This document shows, in pieces, positions 1 to 8,703 of a DNA stretch of 64,000 nucleotides. The translations under genes were made by a program, and so were the position numbers. The stretch is taken from assembly GCF_000427685.1 (NCBI RefSeq), contig NZ_KE386573.1, positions 2,898,938-2,962,937 of the forward strand, in the 5' to 3' direction. Under the pieces are notes generated by a model, which was given only the letters and a program-made list of their open reading frames with translations, was not told where the DNA came from and did no database searches. How positions within the stretch are numbered: the first letter of the stretch is position 1; each line of letters opens with the position of its first letter. This DNA is from Haloplanus natans DSM 17983 (lineage in GTDB: Archaea > Halobacteriota > Halobacteria > Halobacteriales > Haloferacaceae).

Positions 1-628
1 TGTCGATGGCGCCGCCGACGACCTTCTCGATGGAGACGTTGTCGGTGTCGACACCGTCGTCGTCGCGCACGGCGAGGACGGCGTCGACCACGAGATCCGC
101 GAGCTGGTCCTTGGCGCTCTCGGCGCCCTTGCCCGTCATCGCCGTCGCGGCGATTTTGACGAGCGTCTCGCGGTCGTCCGGGGAGACGTCGATGGCGTTC
201 TCTTCGAGGATCTCCTTTGCCTTCTCCGCGGCCCGGCGGTACCCCTGGGCCAGCGTCGTCGGGTGGATGTCCTGGTCGATGAGCTCTTCGGCCTCGTCGA
301 GGAGTTCACCAGCGACGACGACGGCCGTCGTGGTGCCGTCGCCGACCTCGTCTTCCTGGGTCTCCGAGACCTCGACGATCATATTCGCGGCGGGGTGGTC
401 GATGTCCATCTCCTTCAGGATCGTGACGCCGTCGTTCGTGACGACGACGCTCCCGCCGGAGTCGACGAGCATCTTGTCCATCCCTTTCGGGCCGAGTGTG
501 GTCCGTACGGCCTCCGCGACGGCCTTGCCGGCCGTGATGTTCATCGTCTGGGCGTCTTTGCCCTGCGTTCGCTGGGAGTCCTCGCCGAGAATGATCATCG
601 GCTGGCCTTGCTGCATTCGCTGAGACAT
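1..628 (-). CDS. Thermosome (group II chaperonin) subunit, N-terminal part
   Basis: ATP-driven protein-folding chaperonin of the cytosol that assembles into double rings. Only the first ~209 residues are in the window; the rest lies beyond base 1. The N-terminus carries the family signatures [18 protein letters not shown] and GDGTTTAVV (the nucleotide-binding loop of the equatorial domain). The start at 628 follows the usual [11 protein letters not shown] beginning of haloarchaeal thermosomes and sits about 30 nt from a strong TATA box, so the message is probably leaderless or nearly so. Haloarchaea usually carry two or three thermosome paralogues; which one this is cannot be decided from the N-terminus. 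Confidence 0.95.
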   Translation of the reverse strand, partial: MSQRMQQGQPMIILGEDSQRTQGKDAQTMNITAGKAVAEAVRTTLGPKGMDKMLVDSGGSVVVTNDGVTILKEMDIDHPAANMIVEVSETQEDEVGDGTTTAVVVAGELLDEAEELIDQDIHPTTLAQGYRRAAEKAKEILEENAIDVSPDDRETLVKIAATAMTGKGAESAKDQLADLVVDAVLAVRDDDGVDTDNVSIEKVVGGAID

Positions 629-654
629 AATCGGTCGTTGATTGATTGTGATTC

Positions 655-668
655 TATAAAAAAGTTGT
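655..668 (-). promoter_or_regulatory. TATA/BRE of the thermosome gene
   Basis: On the minus strand the sequence reads ACAACTTTTTTATA, an A/T-rich TATA box with an upstream purine-containing BRE, centred about 31 nt before the thermosome start codon at 628. It is the most A/T-rich stretch in the surrounding kilobase. The call rests on sequence and spacing only. Confidence 0.6.
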
Positions 669-811
669 GTTTTGCTGTGTGGGATACCCTCACGCGGTCA
701 CGGGATTAGCCGAATCGGGCAGCAACGTGAGGGTGGGGGTATATCGTTACTCGATACCACGGACCGAGCGGTGGCGGTGGCGGCTCGCGGGTCAAAAATG
801 CGTCAGCCGCG

Positions 812-1354
812 TCAGTTCGACGGCTGGAGGTCCGCACCGCGGGTCAGTTCGTTGTGCTTGCGTTCGAGGAAGCCGTAGACGGCGCCGTGGGGCGCCCCGT
901 CGAGCAACATCTCGGCGGCCCGGCGAACGGCCTGAACCTCCTCCGGCTGGCCGATGATACCGAGGGTCGTGCCGTAGATCACGACTTCGGCGCCCGTGAG
1001 CTCCTCCATCAGTTCGCGGGTCCGACCGTCCTCGCCGATGAGGCGGCCTTTCTGTCGCTGGAGGTCGTTTTTGTTTCGCGTGGCGTCGTCGATGTCGATG
1101 AGGTCGAACATCCGCATATCGTCGTCGAGCAGGGAGAGCGCCGCGTCGGGACGGAATCCACGACCGATGGCGCGGACGATGTCCGGCGCCACCAGCGCGG
1201 TGACGGGGTCACCGACGGCGTCGATGGCGACGCTCCCGCTCTCGCTGTCGATGTCGAGGCGGACATCGGCACGTCGCTCGATTTCGCGCATCGTCTCGCC
1301 ACCGTCGCCGATGAGAACGCCGAGACGGTCCTGCGGAACCTTCACGTGCTGCAT
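812..1354 (-). CDS. KH-domain RNA-binding protein (archaeal Pno1/Dim2-like)
   Basis: A 180-residue protein with two KH-type RNA-binding domains. The first GxxG loop is VLIGDGGETM near residue 13 and the second is GRLIGEDGRTREL near residue 104. In eukaryotes the homologue Pno1/Dim2 acts in 18S rRNA 3'-end maturation, and archaeal members are inferred to help small-subunit assembly. It lies 45 nt downstream of the RIO1 kinase gene on the same strand. That pairing is conserved in archaea and supports a shared role in ribosome biogenesis. The gene is full length and the ATG start fits the family's MQHVKVP beginning. Confidence 0.88.
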   Translation of the reverse strand: MQHVKVPQDRLGVLIGDGGETMREIERRADVRLDIDSESGSVAIDAVGDPVTALVAPDIVRAIGRGFRPDAALSLLDDDMRMFDLIDIDDATRNKNDLQRQKGRLIGEDGRTRELMEELTGAEVVIYGTTLGIIGQPEEVQAVRRAAEMLLDGAPHGAVYGFLERKHNELTRGADLQPSN

Positions 1355-1399
1355 ACCCGCCGATACCGGCCGTAGCGGTTTAAGCGTTCTCGCTCGGGG

Positions 1400-2263
1400 C
1401 TACGGCTCCGCGTCGACCGCCGTCACGAACGAACGCAGGTCCCCGGAGTCGACGTCGAGCCCCTGCCGGCTGAAAAAGGAGGCGACGTTCCGGCAGTCCC
1501 GTTCCAGAAAGTCGTCGGCGTTCGGGTGGTGGACCGTCACCGCCTGCCCCAGATCGATCACTACCAACTCGCCGTCGTGGATGATCAGGTTGTACTCCGA
1601 GAGGTCGCCGTGGACCAAACCGGCGCCGTAGAGCCGGCGCATATACTCCCGGACCACCTCGAACGCCGTCTCGGGGTTCTCCACTGTCACTTCGGCCAGC
1701 CGCCGGGCGCGCTCCTCGACCAGTCCCACTAACTCCATCACGAGAACGTTGCGCTCGACGGCGATAGGTTCCGGCACACGGACGCCCGCCTGCCGCGCAC
1801 GGCGCAGGTTCGCGAACTCCTTTTTCGTCCACGCGAGCACGATTTTTTTCTTGTCCGAGCCGATCCCCTCGAAGCGCGGATCGCCTTCCAGATACTCCCG
1901 CATCTGCTGGAAGTTCGAGGCGTTGATGCGGTAGATTTTGACCGCCACGTCCCGGTCGTCGGCTCCGAGCGCCTCGTAGACGTTCGCCTCCTTCCCCGTC
2001 GAGATTGGCCCGCCGAAGGCGTCGATGTACCCGTCCTGGACGAGTTTGTAGATGGCCGCGAAGGTGGCGTCGTCGAACACCGACTGCTCTACTTTGAACT
2101 GGTCGGCGTCTTTCAGCCGCTTGCGGAACTCGGCGAACTCCCGATCCCGTTTCCTGGCGATGCGGTCGGCCTCGGTGTCGGAGACATCGATCTCCTCCCA
2201 CTCGTCGCCGAAATCCTCGCCCTCGCCTTCCTCGGGGTCGAGTAAACCGTACTCCTCTGTCAT
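1400..2263 (-). CDS. rio1: RIO1-family serine/threonine protein kinase
   Basis: Atypical protein kinase of 287 residues, required in other systems for late 40S/30S ribosome maturation. Visible kinase motifs are the modified P-loop STGKEANVY, the ATP-binding lysine in VAVKIYR, the catalytic loop GLVHGDLSEYNL (HxDxxxxN) and the metal-binding VVIDLGQAV, where DLG replaces DFG. An acidic N-terminal segment of about 30 residues precedes the RIO domain. It is followed 45 nt downstream by the KH-protein gene, probably as one transcript. Upstream lies a 440-nt gap holding a large inverted-repeat element rather than another gene. Confidence 0.95.
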   Translation of the reverse strand: MTEEYGLLDPEEGEGEDFGDEWEEIDVSDTEADRIARKRDREFAEFRKRLKDADQFKVEQSVFDDATFAAIYKLVQDGYIDAFGGPISTGKEANVYEALGADDRDVAVKIYRINASNFQQMREYLEGDPRFEGIGSDKKKIVLAWTKKEFANLRRARQAGVRVPEPIAVERNVLVMELVGLVEERARRLAEVTVENPETAFEVVREYMRRLYGAGLVHGDLSEYNLIIHDGELVVIDLGQAVTVHHPNADDFLERDCRNVASFFSRQGLDVDSGDLRSFVTAVDAEP

Positions 2264-2705
2264 CTACGTCGGGGTACGCGGGCGAGGGGGAAAAGCGTGG
2301 GTATCGGTCGCGATTGGATTCGGAGATAGCGCATCGGATCGGACCACCTCGAAAGCCCCGAGTCGCTGGGGTCGGGGGGCTCGCTGCGCGCGCTCGCACC
2401 ACTCGCGTGCTTGCGCCCCCGGGAGAGCTCCGCTCTCCCGATGACGACTCGCCCCTTTCAGTCCCACCCAACGGTGGCTGATCGGCCAGCCCATGCAGGT
2501 GGGACTGGAAGGGGCCGGCATCTCGGCGAACCTGGACGACGTAAGCACCGCAGGCCGAAGGCCGAGGAGCACAACGAGTCCCGGGAGCCGAGATGGCGGG
2601 GGCTTTCGAGGTGGCCACAGAAACGATGCAGTAGCCCTCGTCGGAATGGCACGACACTACTAGTGACCGTCGCGCTTATCCACCCCGCTCTACAACCGAC
2701 CGTCG
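2264..2705. other. Gene-free gap between rio1 and priL
   Basis: This 442-nt interval separates divergent rio1 (minus) and priL (plus). Neither strand holds an ORF that looks like a protein. Most of it is filled by the nested inverted-repeat element at 2342-2616. The ~80 nt on the rio1 side should carry the rio1 promoter, but no clear TATA box is visible. The ~90 nt on the priL side contain a weak A/T patch around 2650-2690. Confidence 0.7.
2342..2616. repeat. 275-nt nested inverted-repeat element
   Basis: Two inverted repeats are nested inside each other. The outer arms, 2342-2359 and 2599-2616, pair at 17 of 18 positions. The inner arms, 2451-2468 and 2498-2515, pair at 17 of 18 Watson-Crick positions, with the remaining position a G-U pair in RNA, and enclose a 29-nt loop. 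Sequence between the arms is GC-rich with further short complementary runs, such as the gggagagc/gctctccc type at 2420-2440. No ORF is present. It could be a non-autonomous transposon-like element or a structured RNA. I recall similar arms between genes of other haloarchaea but could not search for copies. Confidence 0.7.
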
Positions 2706-3761
2706 ATGCGCCCCGACCCGCTCTACGCCCGGTATCCGTTCTTCGGCGCCGCCCGCGAGGCGGTCCAGCGGGCGGACATCTCCCCACCCCGGCTGGTCAC
2801 CGAGGGCGACCCCGCCGTCGAGCGCGCCCGCGAACGCGTCGAGCGCGCGCTCATGTCCGGGACGGTGGCGTCGGAGACGCCCGGGCGCTGGAGCGACCGC
2901 GACGAACTCCTCTCGTATCCCATCGCGCGCATCCTCGTCTCGCTGGTCGACGTGCGCGCCGCGGTCGAGAAGTACGCCGAGGCCGAGGCCGAGACGGCGT
3001 TCGCGCGCCTTCGCGAGGACTTCGACGCCGGCGACGCGGAACTGCGCAGCGTCTCGACGCCCCGTGCCGACCTCGAAACCGTCCTCGACGAGTTCGACCT
3101 CGACGGGGCGGTACGGCGGGTCGAGGATGGCCCGAACCGCGCCGGCTTCCGGATCGACGTGACCGCGTATCTCCGGCTGGCCGATCCCGACTGGGGCGAC
3201 GGCTGGCGGCTCGTCAACCGTGACCTCGCCGACGGCGCGGTGCCGATCGCCGGCGACGAACTCCGCCGCCTGCTCCGGGAGGCCGTCCGCCGCCGGGTCG
3301 CCGACGGCCTTCCGTTCGAGGTGCGGGGGAGCGCCGGCGGCGACGCCATCGCCGAGGCCCTGAGCGAGGACGTGGCGGCCCTGCGTGACCGCCTCGCTGA
3401 GCGCGAGCGGCTGCCGGACGTCGAGGCCGTGATCCCGGCGCAGTTCCCGCCGTGTATGCGGGCGTTGCTCGATAGGGAGGAGGACCTCGCCCCACACGCC
3501 GCCTTCGCGGCGACCGCCTTCCTCGTCTCGCTCGGACTCGACGCCGACGCCATCGCGGAGCGATGGCCCGCACTCGACGACGGCTCCCTCTCCTACCGAA
3601 CGACGGTGCTCGCGGACGCGAACGGGAGCCAGTACCCCGCGCCCTCGTGTGCGACGATGCAGGCGTTCGGCGACTGCGTGAACCCGGACGAGCGCTGTGA
3701 GACCATCGATCACCCGCTGCGGTACTACGCGGCGGCGGTCGCGGACGTCGACGCCGACTAG
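2706..3761 (+). CDS. priL: DNA primase large subunit PriL
   Basis: Non-catalytic, iron-sulfur subunit of archaeal/eukaryotic-type primase; with PriS it makes the RNA-DNA primers for replication. The 351-residue protein has the C-terminal Fe-S domain with four cysteines expected to bind one [4Fe-4S] cluster: one in PPCMRALL (near residue 252), then CATMQAFGDC and a final Cys in ERCETID. The helical N-terminal domain is rich in Arg and Glu. The start at 2706 (MRPDPLYARYPFF) matches the family beginning. PriS is not encoded nearby. Confidence 0.93.
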   Translation: MRPDPLYARYPFFGAAREAVQRADISPPRLVTEGDPAVERARERVERALMSGTVASETPGRWSDRDELLSYPIARILVSLVDVRAAVEKYAEAEAETAFARLREDFDAGDAELRSVSTPRADLETVLDEFDLDGAVRRVEDGPNRAGFRIDVTAYLRLADPDWGDGWRLVNRDLADGAVPIAGDELRRLLREAVRRRVADGLPFEVRGSAGGDAIAEALSEDVAALRDRLAERERLPDVEAVIPAQFPPCMRALLDREEDLAPHAAFAATAFLVSLGLDADAIAERWPALDDGSLSYRTTVLADANGSQYPAPSCATMQAFGDCVNPDERCETIDHPLRYYAAAVADVDAD

Positions 3762-3821
3762 TACTGTCCCAAGACGTTCACCACCCGGGGTGGCAAAGCG
3801 CTCTATCGACGTACAGCCGAC

Positions 3822-4019
3822 CTACCGGTCGAGAAGGAGGCCAACGCCGGCCATCAGGAGAATGAACAGAACGATAGCGCCGACGAGCGCGAGCCCGCCG
3901 CTCGAACCCAGTCCACCGTCGTTGTAGGTGGTGCCGATGCCGACGACGAAGGCGACGAAAACCCCCACCGCGACGACGGAGATGGCGATTTTCCGGACCA
4001 TCCCCTCTTCGAGTTCCAT
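3822..4019 (-). CDS. Small haloarchaeal membrane protein, two TM segments
   Basis: A 65-residue protein of unknown function. After the short charged start MELEEGMVRK there are two hydrophobic helices (about residues 10-28 and 41-61) joined by a glycine-rich loop, ending in LLLDR. The ATG at 4019 was chosen over a longer frame because hydrophobic, haloarchaeal-like sequence begins there and the upstream extension is arginine-rich noise. It lies convergent to priL, 60 nt from it. It resembles small conserved haloarchaeal membrane proteins, and no role can be inferred. Confidence 0.75.
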   Translation of the reverse strand: MELEEGMVRKIAISVVAVGVFVAFVVGIGTTYNDGGLGSSGGLALVGAIVLFILLMAGVGLLLDR

Positions 4020-4166
4020 ATGCGGCCATCCGCCGGCCACCTCAAAAGGGCTTCGATGACACGGCGCCCCCGGAGAGCCCGTTTTTGCCACCCAGGCCGC
4101 CCGAAACGAGGGTTTAGATGTGTCGAGCACCAAGGAACGACACCGGAGCGACGGCCGCTCCACACC

Positions 4167-4850
4167 ATGACGCACCCAGCATACACACCCGCGTCACTGC
4201 CGGCTACCCGCTCGAAGACCACGTTCCCCGCCGCCGGAACGACGGGCCGCGCCAGGCGTGCCCGTGTCGAACCGATGGCGGTCCGCCCGCTCCGTGACGG
4301 CCGCTACGCCGTCGAGACGACGGGCGGGACGTACGTCGTCGACCTCGACGCCCGCACGTGCACGTGTCCGGACCACCAGCTCCGGGGCGCTCGCTGTAAG
4401 CATCGACGCCGGGTCGCCCTCGAAGTGACCGAAGGACTCGTTCCCCCGCCCGGCGAGCGCACCGCCGTCTGTGCGGTCTGTGGCGGTCGAACGTTCGTCC
4501 CGACGGCGTTCGAGGGCCCCGCGCTCTGCCCCCGCCACGACCATCGGCCGGGGACGCTCGTCCGCGACCGCGAGACGGGCGACCGTCTGATCGTCGTGGC
4601 GGCGACCGGCGAGCGCGCCGACCGCGTCGAGACTGCGGAGGGGCGCCCCGTCGCCGACTATCCGACAAACGCCGCCTACGGCCCCCACGAACCCGTCTTT
4701 CGTGCGGTCTATCTCGACGCTCTCCGACGCGACGGCGACGTGAAACGCTACGCGTTCCCGGCGTCGCGACTGCGGCGGATCGACCGCGCGAACGAGTCGG
4801 ACTCCGGCCCCTCGCCCACGGACGGCACGGCATCGCCGACGACCGCCTAG
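4167..4850 (+). CDS. SWIM zinc-finger protein
   Basis: A 227-residue protein with a SWIM zinc-binding motif near residues 60-80, seen as [15 protein letters not shown] (CxCx(n)CxH). A second Cys pair follows (CAVCGG, then CPRH), forming a possible additional zinc knuckle. SWIM domains occur in Rad51-associated and DNA-binding proteins. Its stop codon overlaps by four bases the stop of the convergent Holliday-junction resolvase gene hjc, which makes a recombination link tempting but unproven. The start at 4167 is the first ATG after a basic leader-like stretch; an internal ATG at [11 protein letters not shown] is an alternative. Confidence 0.8.
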   Translation: MTHPAYTPASLPATRSKTTFPAAGTTGRARRARVEPMAVRPLRDGRYAVETTGGTYVVDLDARTCTCPDHQLRGARCKHRRRVALEVTEGLVPPPGERTAVCAVCGGRTFVPTAFEGPALCPRHDHRPGTLVRDRETGDRLIVVAATGERADRVETAEGRPVADYPTNAAYGPHEPVFRAVYLDALRRDGDVKRYAFPASRLRRIDRANESDSGPSPTDGTASPTTA

Positions 4851-5269
4851 GACTCGTCGAGACGCGCCTGCGTCGAGTGGCCAACGAGTGCGTCCAGATC
4901 CTCGCCATCGGCCAGCGCCGTCTCCTTTTTTACCCGGTAGTTCCCGCCGTCGGTGACGTGCAGGTCGCCGGGATGGAAAAAGTACCAGTCCTCGCGGTCG
5001 AAGCGGATGGCGATGCGTGCCTTCGCGCCGAAATTACGGGCGAAGTAGATGAGGGATTCGACCTCCTCACCCGAGAGATAGATGGGGTCGCCGGCGGACG
5101 ACTTCGCCTCGATGGCGTAGAATTTGTCGCCGTCGCCGGCGAGCACGTCCGGCAGGTCACGCTCTGTAGCGCTCCCGCTCGCGGGAGCACGCATGACCGC
5201 AAAGCCCGCGGCGTCGAGTTCGTTGACGAGTTCGCGCTCCCGGCGATCCCCCTTGCGGTTCGCGGACAT
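4847..5269 (-). CDS. hjc: Holliday junction resolvase Hjc
   Basis: Structure-specific endonuclease of 140 residues that cuts four-way DNA junctions as a homodimer. It has the archaeal Hjc nuclease fold: N-terminal [13 protein letters not shown] with the catalytic Glu, then [20 protein letters not shown] giving the D...ExK catalytic signature, followed by a conserved basic and aromatic region. The start [13 protein letters not shown] at 5269 is typical. The stop codon overlaps that of the convergent SWIM protein gene. Next upstream, on the same strand, is a small 46-residue ORF. Confidence 0.95.
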   Translation of the reverse strand: MSANRKGDRRERELVNELDAAGFAVMRAPASGSATERDLPDVLAGDGDKFYAIEAKSSAGDPIYLSGEEVESLIYFARNFGAKARIAIRFDREDWYFFHPGDLHVTDGGNYRVKKETALADGEDLDALVGHSTQARLDES

Positions 5270-5356
5270 ACGACCGACTGGGCGACGGCGAGTGATAAAG
5301 GAACGGTCCGCGGTCGGAGGGGCCGGTGGGGGAACGCCGATAGCGACTGCCACCGA

Positions 5357-5497
5357 TCAGTCGTCGGCGTTCGAGGACCGTGGGTCCTCGCCCTCCTCGA
5401 ACGGCGACGGCCCGGCGGCCCCCGATGCGGGGACGGCCCACGCCGCGACGGCGGCGAGAAAGATACCGAGGGTCGCACGGCGTCGGCGGTCGGTCAT
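5357..5497 (-). CDS. Very small protein with an N-terminal hydrophobic segment
   Basis: A 46-residue ORF starting MTDRRRRATLGIFLAAVAA and ending in an acidic tail (EEGEDPRSSNADD). The basic N-terminus followed by a single hydrophobic stretch of about 16 residues suggests a signal peptide or one membrane helix. It lies between hjc (87 nt downstream) and the K+ channel gene on the same strand. Coding is supported by the ordered charge pattern and haloarchaeal acidic tail. I recognise no family. Confidence 0.5.
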   Translation of the reverse strand: MTDRRRRATLGIFLAAVAAWAVPASGAAGPSPFEEGEDPRSSNADD

Positions 5498-5583
5498 GCG
5501 CGTCGTATCGGCGGCGACGAGTTAAACGGTCGGGTGATGGCTGCTCGCGCGGGTCGTCGGGCAGGCCGTCGTACCGGAGCTGT

Positions 5584-7269
5584 TCAAGACTCCGTCTCCA
5601 GCGAGGGAACGTCGAACCGCTTTCGGAACCGCTGAATCGCCTCGTCGGAGCCGACGACCGTGAGGCGCTCGTCGCCGGTGAACCGCTGGTGTGGGTCGAC
5701 CGCGACCGACGGCCCGGTGTCGTCTTCGACGGCGATGACGCGACAGCCGGTCTCCTCGTAGATGCGCGATTCGGCGAGGGTTCGCCCGGCAAACGGCGCC
5801 GCGGACACGCGGACGATCCGAATCTGTGTCGACGGCGTGATCACGTCCTCGCCGCGCAGTTCCCTGGCGACCATCCGGGCGCTCACCCGCGGGACCGACA
5901 GGACGTAGTCGGCGCCAGCACTCAGCGCCTTTCTCGTGGCGTCGGCGTCGCTCACCCGGACCAGTATCTCGGCGTCCGGGTTCATCGACCGTGCCAGAAC
6001 GGTCGTCAACAGGGACGCCGAATCGTCGGGGAGTCCAACGACGATGGCGTCCGACCGCTCGACGCCCGCCTCCCGCAGCACCGACCGCGAGCCGGCGTCG
6101 CCGACGATGTCGACCCCGTCACGCTCCTCGATGTCGACAGTCACGAAGTCGATCCCCGACTCCTCGACGACCGACCGTGCGGCCCGTCCGACCTCCCCGT
6201 GTCCGACGAGGACGATGCGCTCGTGTTTCCGGAGGGAGCGACGCGACCGGGTGAACTCGCTGAACGCCTCCAGCGCCTCGTGGCCGCCCGTGACGAGCAA
6301 CACCGTGTTCGGTTGGATGACCGCGTCCGGATCGGGGGGCAACTGCAGTTCGCCGTCGATCCAGGCGCCGATGATGTTCGCGCCCGTCCGCTCCCTGATC
6401 CGCGAGTCCCGGATGCGCATTCCGACCAGTCGACTGCCGTGGGCGACCGGAATCTCGACCACTTCCACGTCGGCGCCCAGATCGATCGTATCCGTCAGCT
6501 CGGCGCTGAACGAGGAGACGGCTTTCTCGGCGAGGCGGTGGCCCAAGACACCGTGGGGGGAGAGCACGCTGTCGGCGCCGGTCGAACGCAACACGTCCCG
6601 CAGGTCGCTGTCGTCGGTGAGCGCGATGATTTCGACGTCCGGGCGCACCGATCGCACCGTGAGGATGGTGTTGACGTTCGCCACCCCGGCGTCGGTGATG
6701 ACCGCCCGGGCGTCTCCGATGCTGGCCCGCTCGAACGCCGACACATCCTGCGGGGAGCCGTGGATGGCGGCGTACCCCTCGTCGGAGAGGTTCTTGGCGT
6801 CCTCCTTGGACGAGGAGATCAGGACGTAGTCGATTCCGAGTTCCCTGAGTTCCTCGAGGAGCACGGCGGAGTCGCGGCGGTACTCACAGATGACGACGTG
6901 GTCCTCCTTGCGCGAGAGTCGGTCGTCGAGGTTGACCTCGGCGTCGGTAAACAGGGGGATGATGATTAATCGGAGCGTAAAGAAGCCGATGCCGATGCCC
7001 GACACCTGCGTCAGGATCACGAACAGGTACGTCACCGGGTGGCTCCAGTGCCCCGAATCCTGACCGTAGCCGGTCGTCGTCATCGTCTGCGCGACGAACT
7101 CGATCGAGGCAAAGATGGACTGATCGACCCCCTCCAGCCGCGCCATCACGACGTTGTACACGGCCGCGTAGACGAGGACGAGTGCCAGAAGCCCCGTGAG
7201 GTAGTAGACGATGATCCGATCCCGACGGGAGAGCTCGATGTCGGAGAGTCGGTCGCGGGGAGAGAACAT
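5584..7269 (-). CDS. Potassium channel / TrkA-N domain protein
   Basis: A 561-residue ligand-gated K+ channel. Two membrane helices (about residues 20-42 and 78-105) flank the pore loop, whose selectivity filter reads TMTTTGYGQ. The cytoplasmic part holds two tandem RCK units: TrkA-N Rossmann domains start at HVVICEYRRDS (about residue 123) and IVLVGHGEVGRAARS (about residue 350), each followed by a TrkA-C domain. The first Rossmann unit has CEYRRDS in place of the usual GxGxxG, whereas the second retains GHGEVG, so only one nucleotide site may be intact. K+ control fits the salt-in osmoadaptation of haloarchaea. Confidence 0.9.
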   Translation of the reverse strand: MFSPRDRLSDIELSRRDRIIVYYLTGLLALVLVYAAVYNVVMARLEGVDQSIFASIEFVAQTMTTTGYGQDSGHWSHPVTYLFVILTQVSGIGIGFFTLRLIIIPLFTDAEVNLDDRLSRKEDHVVICEYRRDSAVLLEELRELGIDYVLISSSKEDAKNLSDEGYAAIHGSPQDVSAFERASIGDARAVITDAGVANVNTILTVRSVRPDVEIIALTDDSDLRDVLRSTGADSVLSPHGVLGHRLAEKAVSSFSAELTDTIDLGADVEVVEIPVAHGSRLVGMRIRDSRIRERTGANIIGAWIDGELQLPPDPDAVIQPNTVLLVTGGHEALEAFSEFTRSRRSLRKHERIVLVGHGEVGRAARSVVEESGIDFVTVDIEERDGVDIVGDAGSRSVLREAGVERSDAIVVGLPDDSASLLTTVLARSMNPDAEILVRVSDADATRKALSAGADYVLSVPRVSARMVARELRGEDVITPSTQIRIVRVSAAPFAGRTLAESRIYEETGCRVIAVEDDTGPSVAVDPHQRFTGDERLTVVGSDEAIQRFRKRFDVPSLETES

Positions 7270-7299
7270 CCTGGTAGGTTACTAGCTGACTGTCGACGG

Positions 7300-7310
7300 T
7301 TAAATAAGCC
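7300..7310 (-). promoter_or_regulatory. TATA box of the K+ channel gene
   Basis: The minus strand reads GGCTTATTTAA, about 34 nt before the channel start codon at 7269. Spacing and A/T content fit a haloarchaeal promoter. Confidence 0.5.
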
Positions 7311-7338
7311 AGTTACGCCCGGATGGACAGGCGACGCG

Positions 7339-8619
7339 TCAGGTCCCGTGATCCCACGAGTCCAGATACTCGCGCTGGTCGTCGCTCAGGCCGTCGATGG
7401 CGATGCCCTCGGCGTCGAGTTTCACCTCCGCCACCTCCCGGTCGAGGCGGTCCGGCACCTCGTGGACGCCCGCGTCGTAGGCGTCGGGAGCGGCCGACAG
7501 TTCGCGTACGCAGACCGCTTGCACGCCGAAACTCTGATCCATCACCTCGACGGGATGGCCCATCGAGAGCGGGCCGGCGAGATTGACGAGTCGGCCTTCG
7601 GCGAGGACGTTCAGCCGCCGGCCGTCGGGCAGTTCGTACTCCTGCACGCCGTCGCGGACCTCGCGGCTCGAGACGGCCATATCGGCGAGCTGGTCGAGGT
7701 TGATCTCCACGTCGAAGTGGCCTGCGTTGGCCAGCAGGACGCCATCCGGCATCCGCTCGAAGTCCTCGCGGGTGAGCACGTCGCGGTTGCCCGTCGTCGT
7801 CACGAACACGTCGCCTTCGCTCGCCGCCTCGTTCATGGGCATCACCTCGTAGCCCTCCATGTGCGCTTCGAGGGCGCGCCGGGGATCGACTTCCGTGACG
7901 ATCACGTCGGCGTCCATCCCCGCGGCCTTCTTCGCGACGCCGCGGCCACAGTAGCCGTAGCCCGCGACGACCACCGTCTTGCCCGCGATGGCGAGGTTGG
8001 TCGTCATGGCGATGTTGGTCAGCGCCGACTCGCCGGTGCCGTGGACGTTGTCGAACAGCGTCTTCATCGGCGTGTCGTTGACTGCGAACATCGGATACTC
8101 CAGCGCGCCGTCGTCGGCCATCGACCGCAGGCGGTGGACACCCGTGGTCGTCTCCTCACAGCCACCCTTGAGTTGGGGGATCAACTCGGGATGTTCGTCG
8201 TGGATGTGGGTCACCATGTCGGCGCCGTCGTCGACGGTGATGGTGGGGTCGACGCCGACGACGGCTTCGATGGCGTCGTAGTACTCGTCGGTATCGACAT
8301 CGTGGATGGCGTAGGAGGCGACGCCGTCGACAGCGTCGAGCGCCGCGCTCACGTCGTTTTGGGTCGAGAGGGGGTTGCAGCCGGTGATAGCGACCTCCGC
8401 GCCGCCGACGGCGAGGAGTTCGACGAGCACCGCCGTCTTGGCCTCGACGTGCATCGCCATCGCGATTCGCTCGCCTGCGAGGGGTTGCTCGGCCGCAAAC
8501 TCCGCGCGAAGTTCGGCGAGGATGGGCATATGCGCCTCGGCCCAGTCCATCTTCCGACGGCCCTCGGCACGGGCGGCGGCAGGGTCGTCGAGTCGCTCGG
8601 TTACGGTGGGAGCGGTCAT
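7339..8619 (-). CDS. ahcY: Adenosylhomocysteinase
   Basis: NAD-dependent enzyme of 426 residues that reversibly splits S-adenosylhomocysteine into adenosine and homocysteine, relieving product inhibition of methyltransferases. It has the substrate-domain start with MHVEAKTAVLVELL, the NAD-binding VVVAGYGYCGRGVAKKA (about residue 208) and the C-terminal region without the long insertion of eukaryotic forms. It is preceded by a ~290-nt leader containing a perfect 16-bp hairpin and two direct 29-nt repeats, then by the functionally related deaminase gene mtaD on the same strand. Confidence 0.96.
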   Translation of the reverse strand: MTAPTVTERLDDPAAARAEGRRKMDWAEAHMPILAELRAEFAAEQPLAGERIAMAMHVEAKTAVLVELLAVGGAEVAITGCNPLSTQNDVSAALDAVDGVASYAIHDVDTDEYYDAIEAVVGVDPTITVDDGADMVTHIHDEHPELIPQLKGGCEETTTGVHRLRSMADDGALEYPMFAVNDTPMKTLFDNVHGTGESALTNIAMTTNLAIAGKTVVVAGYGYCGRGVAKKAAGMDADVIVTEVDPRRALEAHMEGYEVMPMNEAASEGDVFVTTTGNRDVLTREDFERMPDGVLLANAGHFDVEINLDQLADMAVSSREVRDGVQEYELPDGRRLNVLAEGRLVNLAGPLSMGHPVEVMDQSFGVQAVCVRELSAAPDAYDAGVHEVPDRLDREVAEVKLDAEGIAIDGLSDDQREYLDSWDHGT

Positions 8620-8667
8620 ACCGTTCGTAATGGGAGGCGTGGCAAAACGCTACCGTCTCGAAGCCCG

Positions 8668-8703
8668 GAGAGCGGGCCACCGAGTCATCGGTGGCCCGCT
8701 CTC
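8668..8703 (-). promoter_or_regulatory. Perfect 16-bp hairpin with 4-nt loop
   Basis: Arms 8668-8683 and 8688-8703 are exactly complementary and enclose a GTCA (plus strand) loop. It lies 49 nt upstream of the ahcY start codon, inside the expected 5' leader. It is GC-rich and lacks a T-run, so attenuation or protein binding is as likely as termination. Confidence 0.6.

Noticed and set aside
2264-2572. 102-codon minus-strand ORF directly upstream of rio1
   Set aside because: It lies inside the inverted-repeat element and its start codon context and composition do not resemble a protein.
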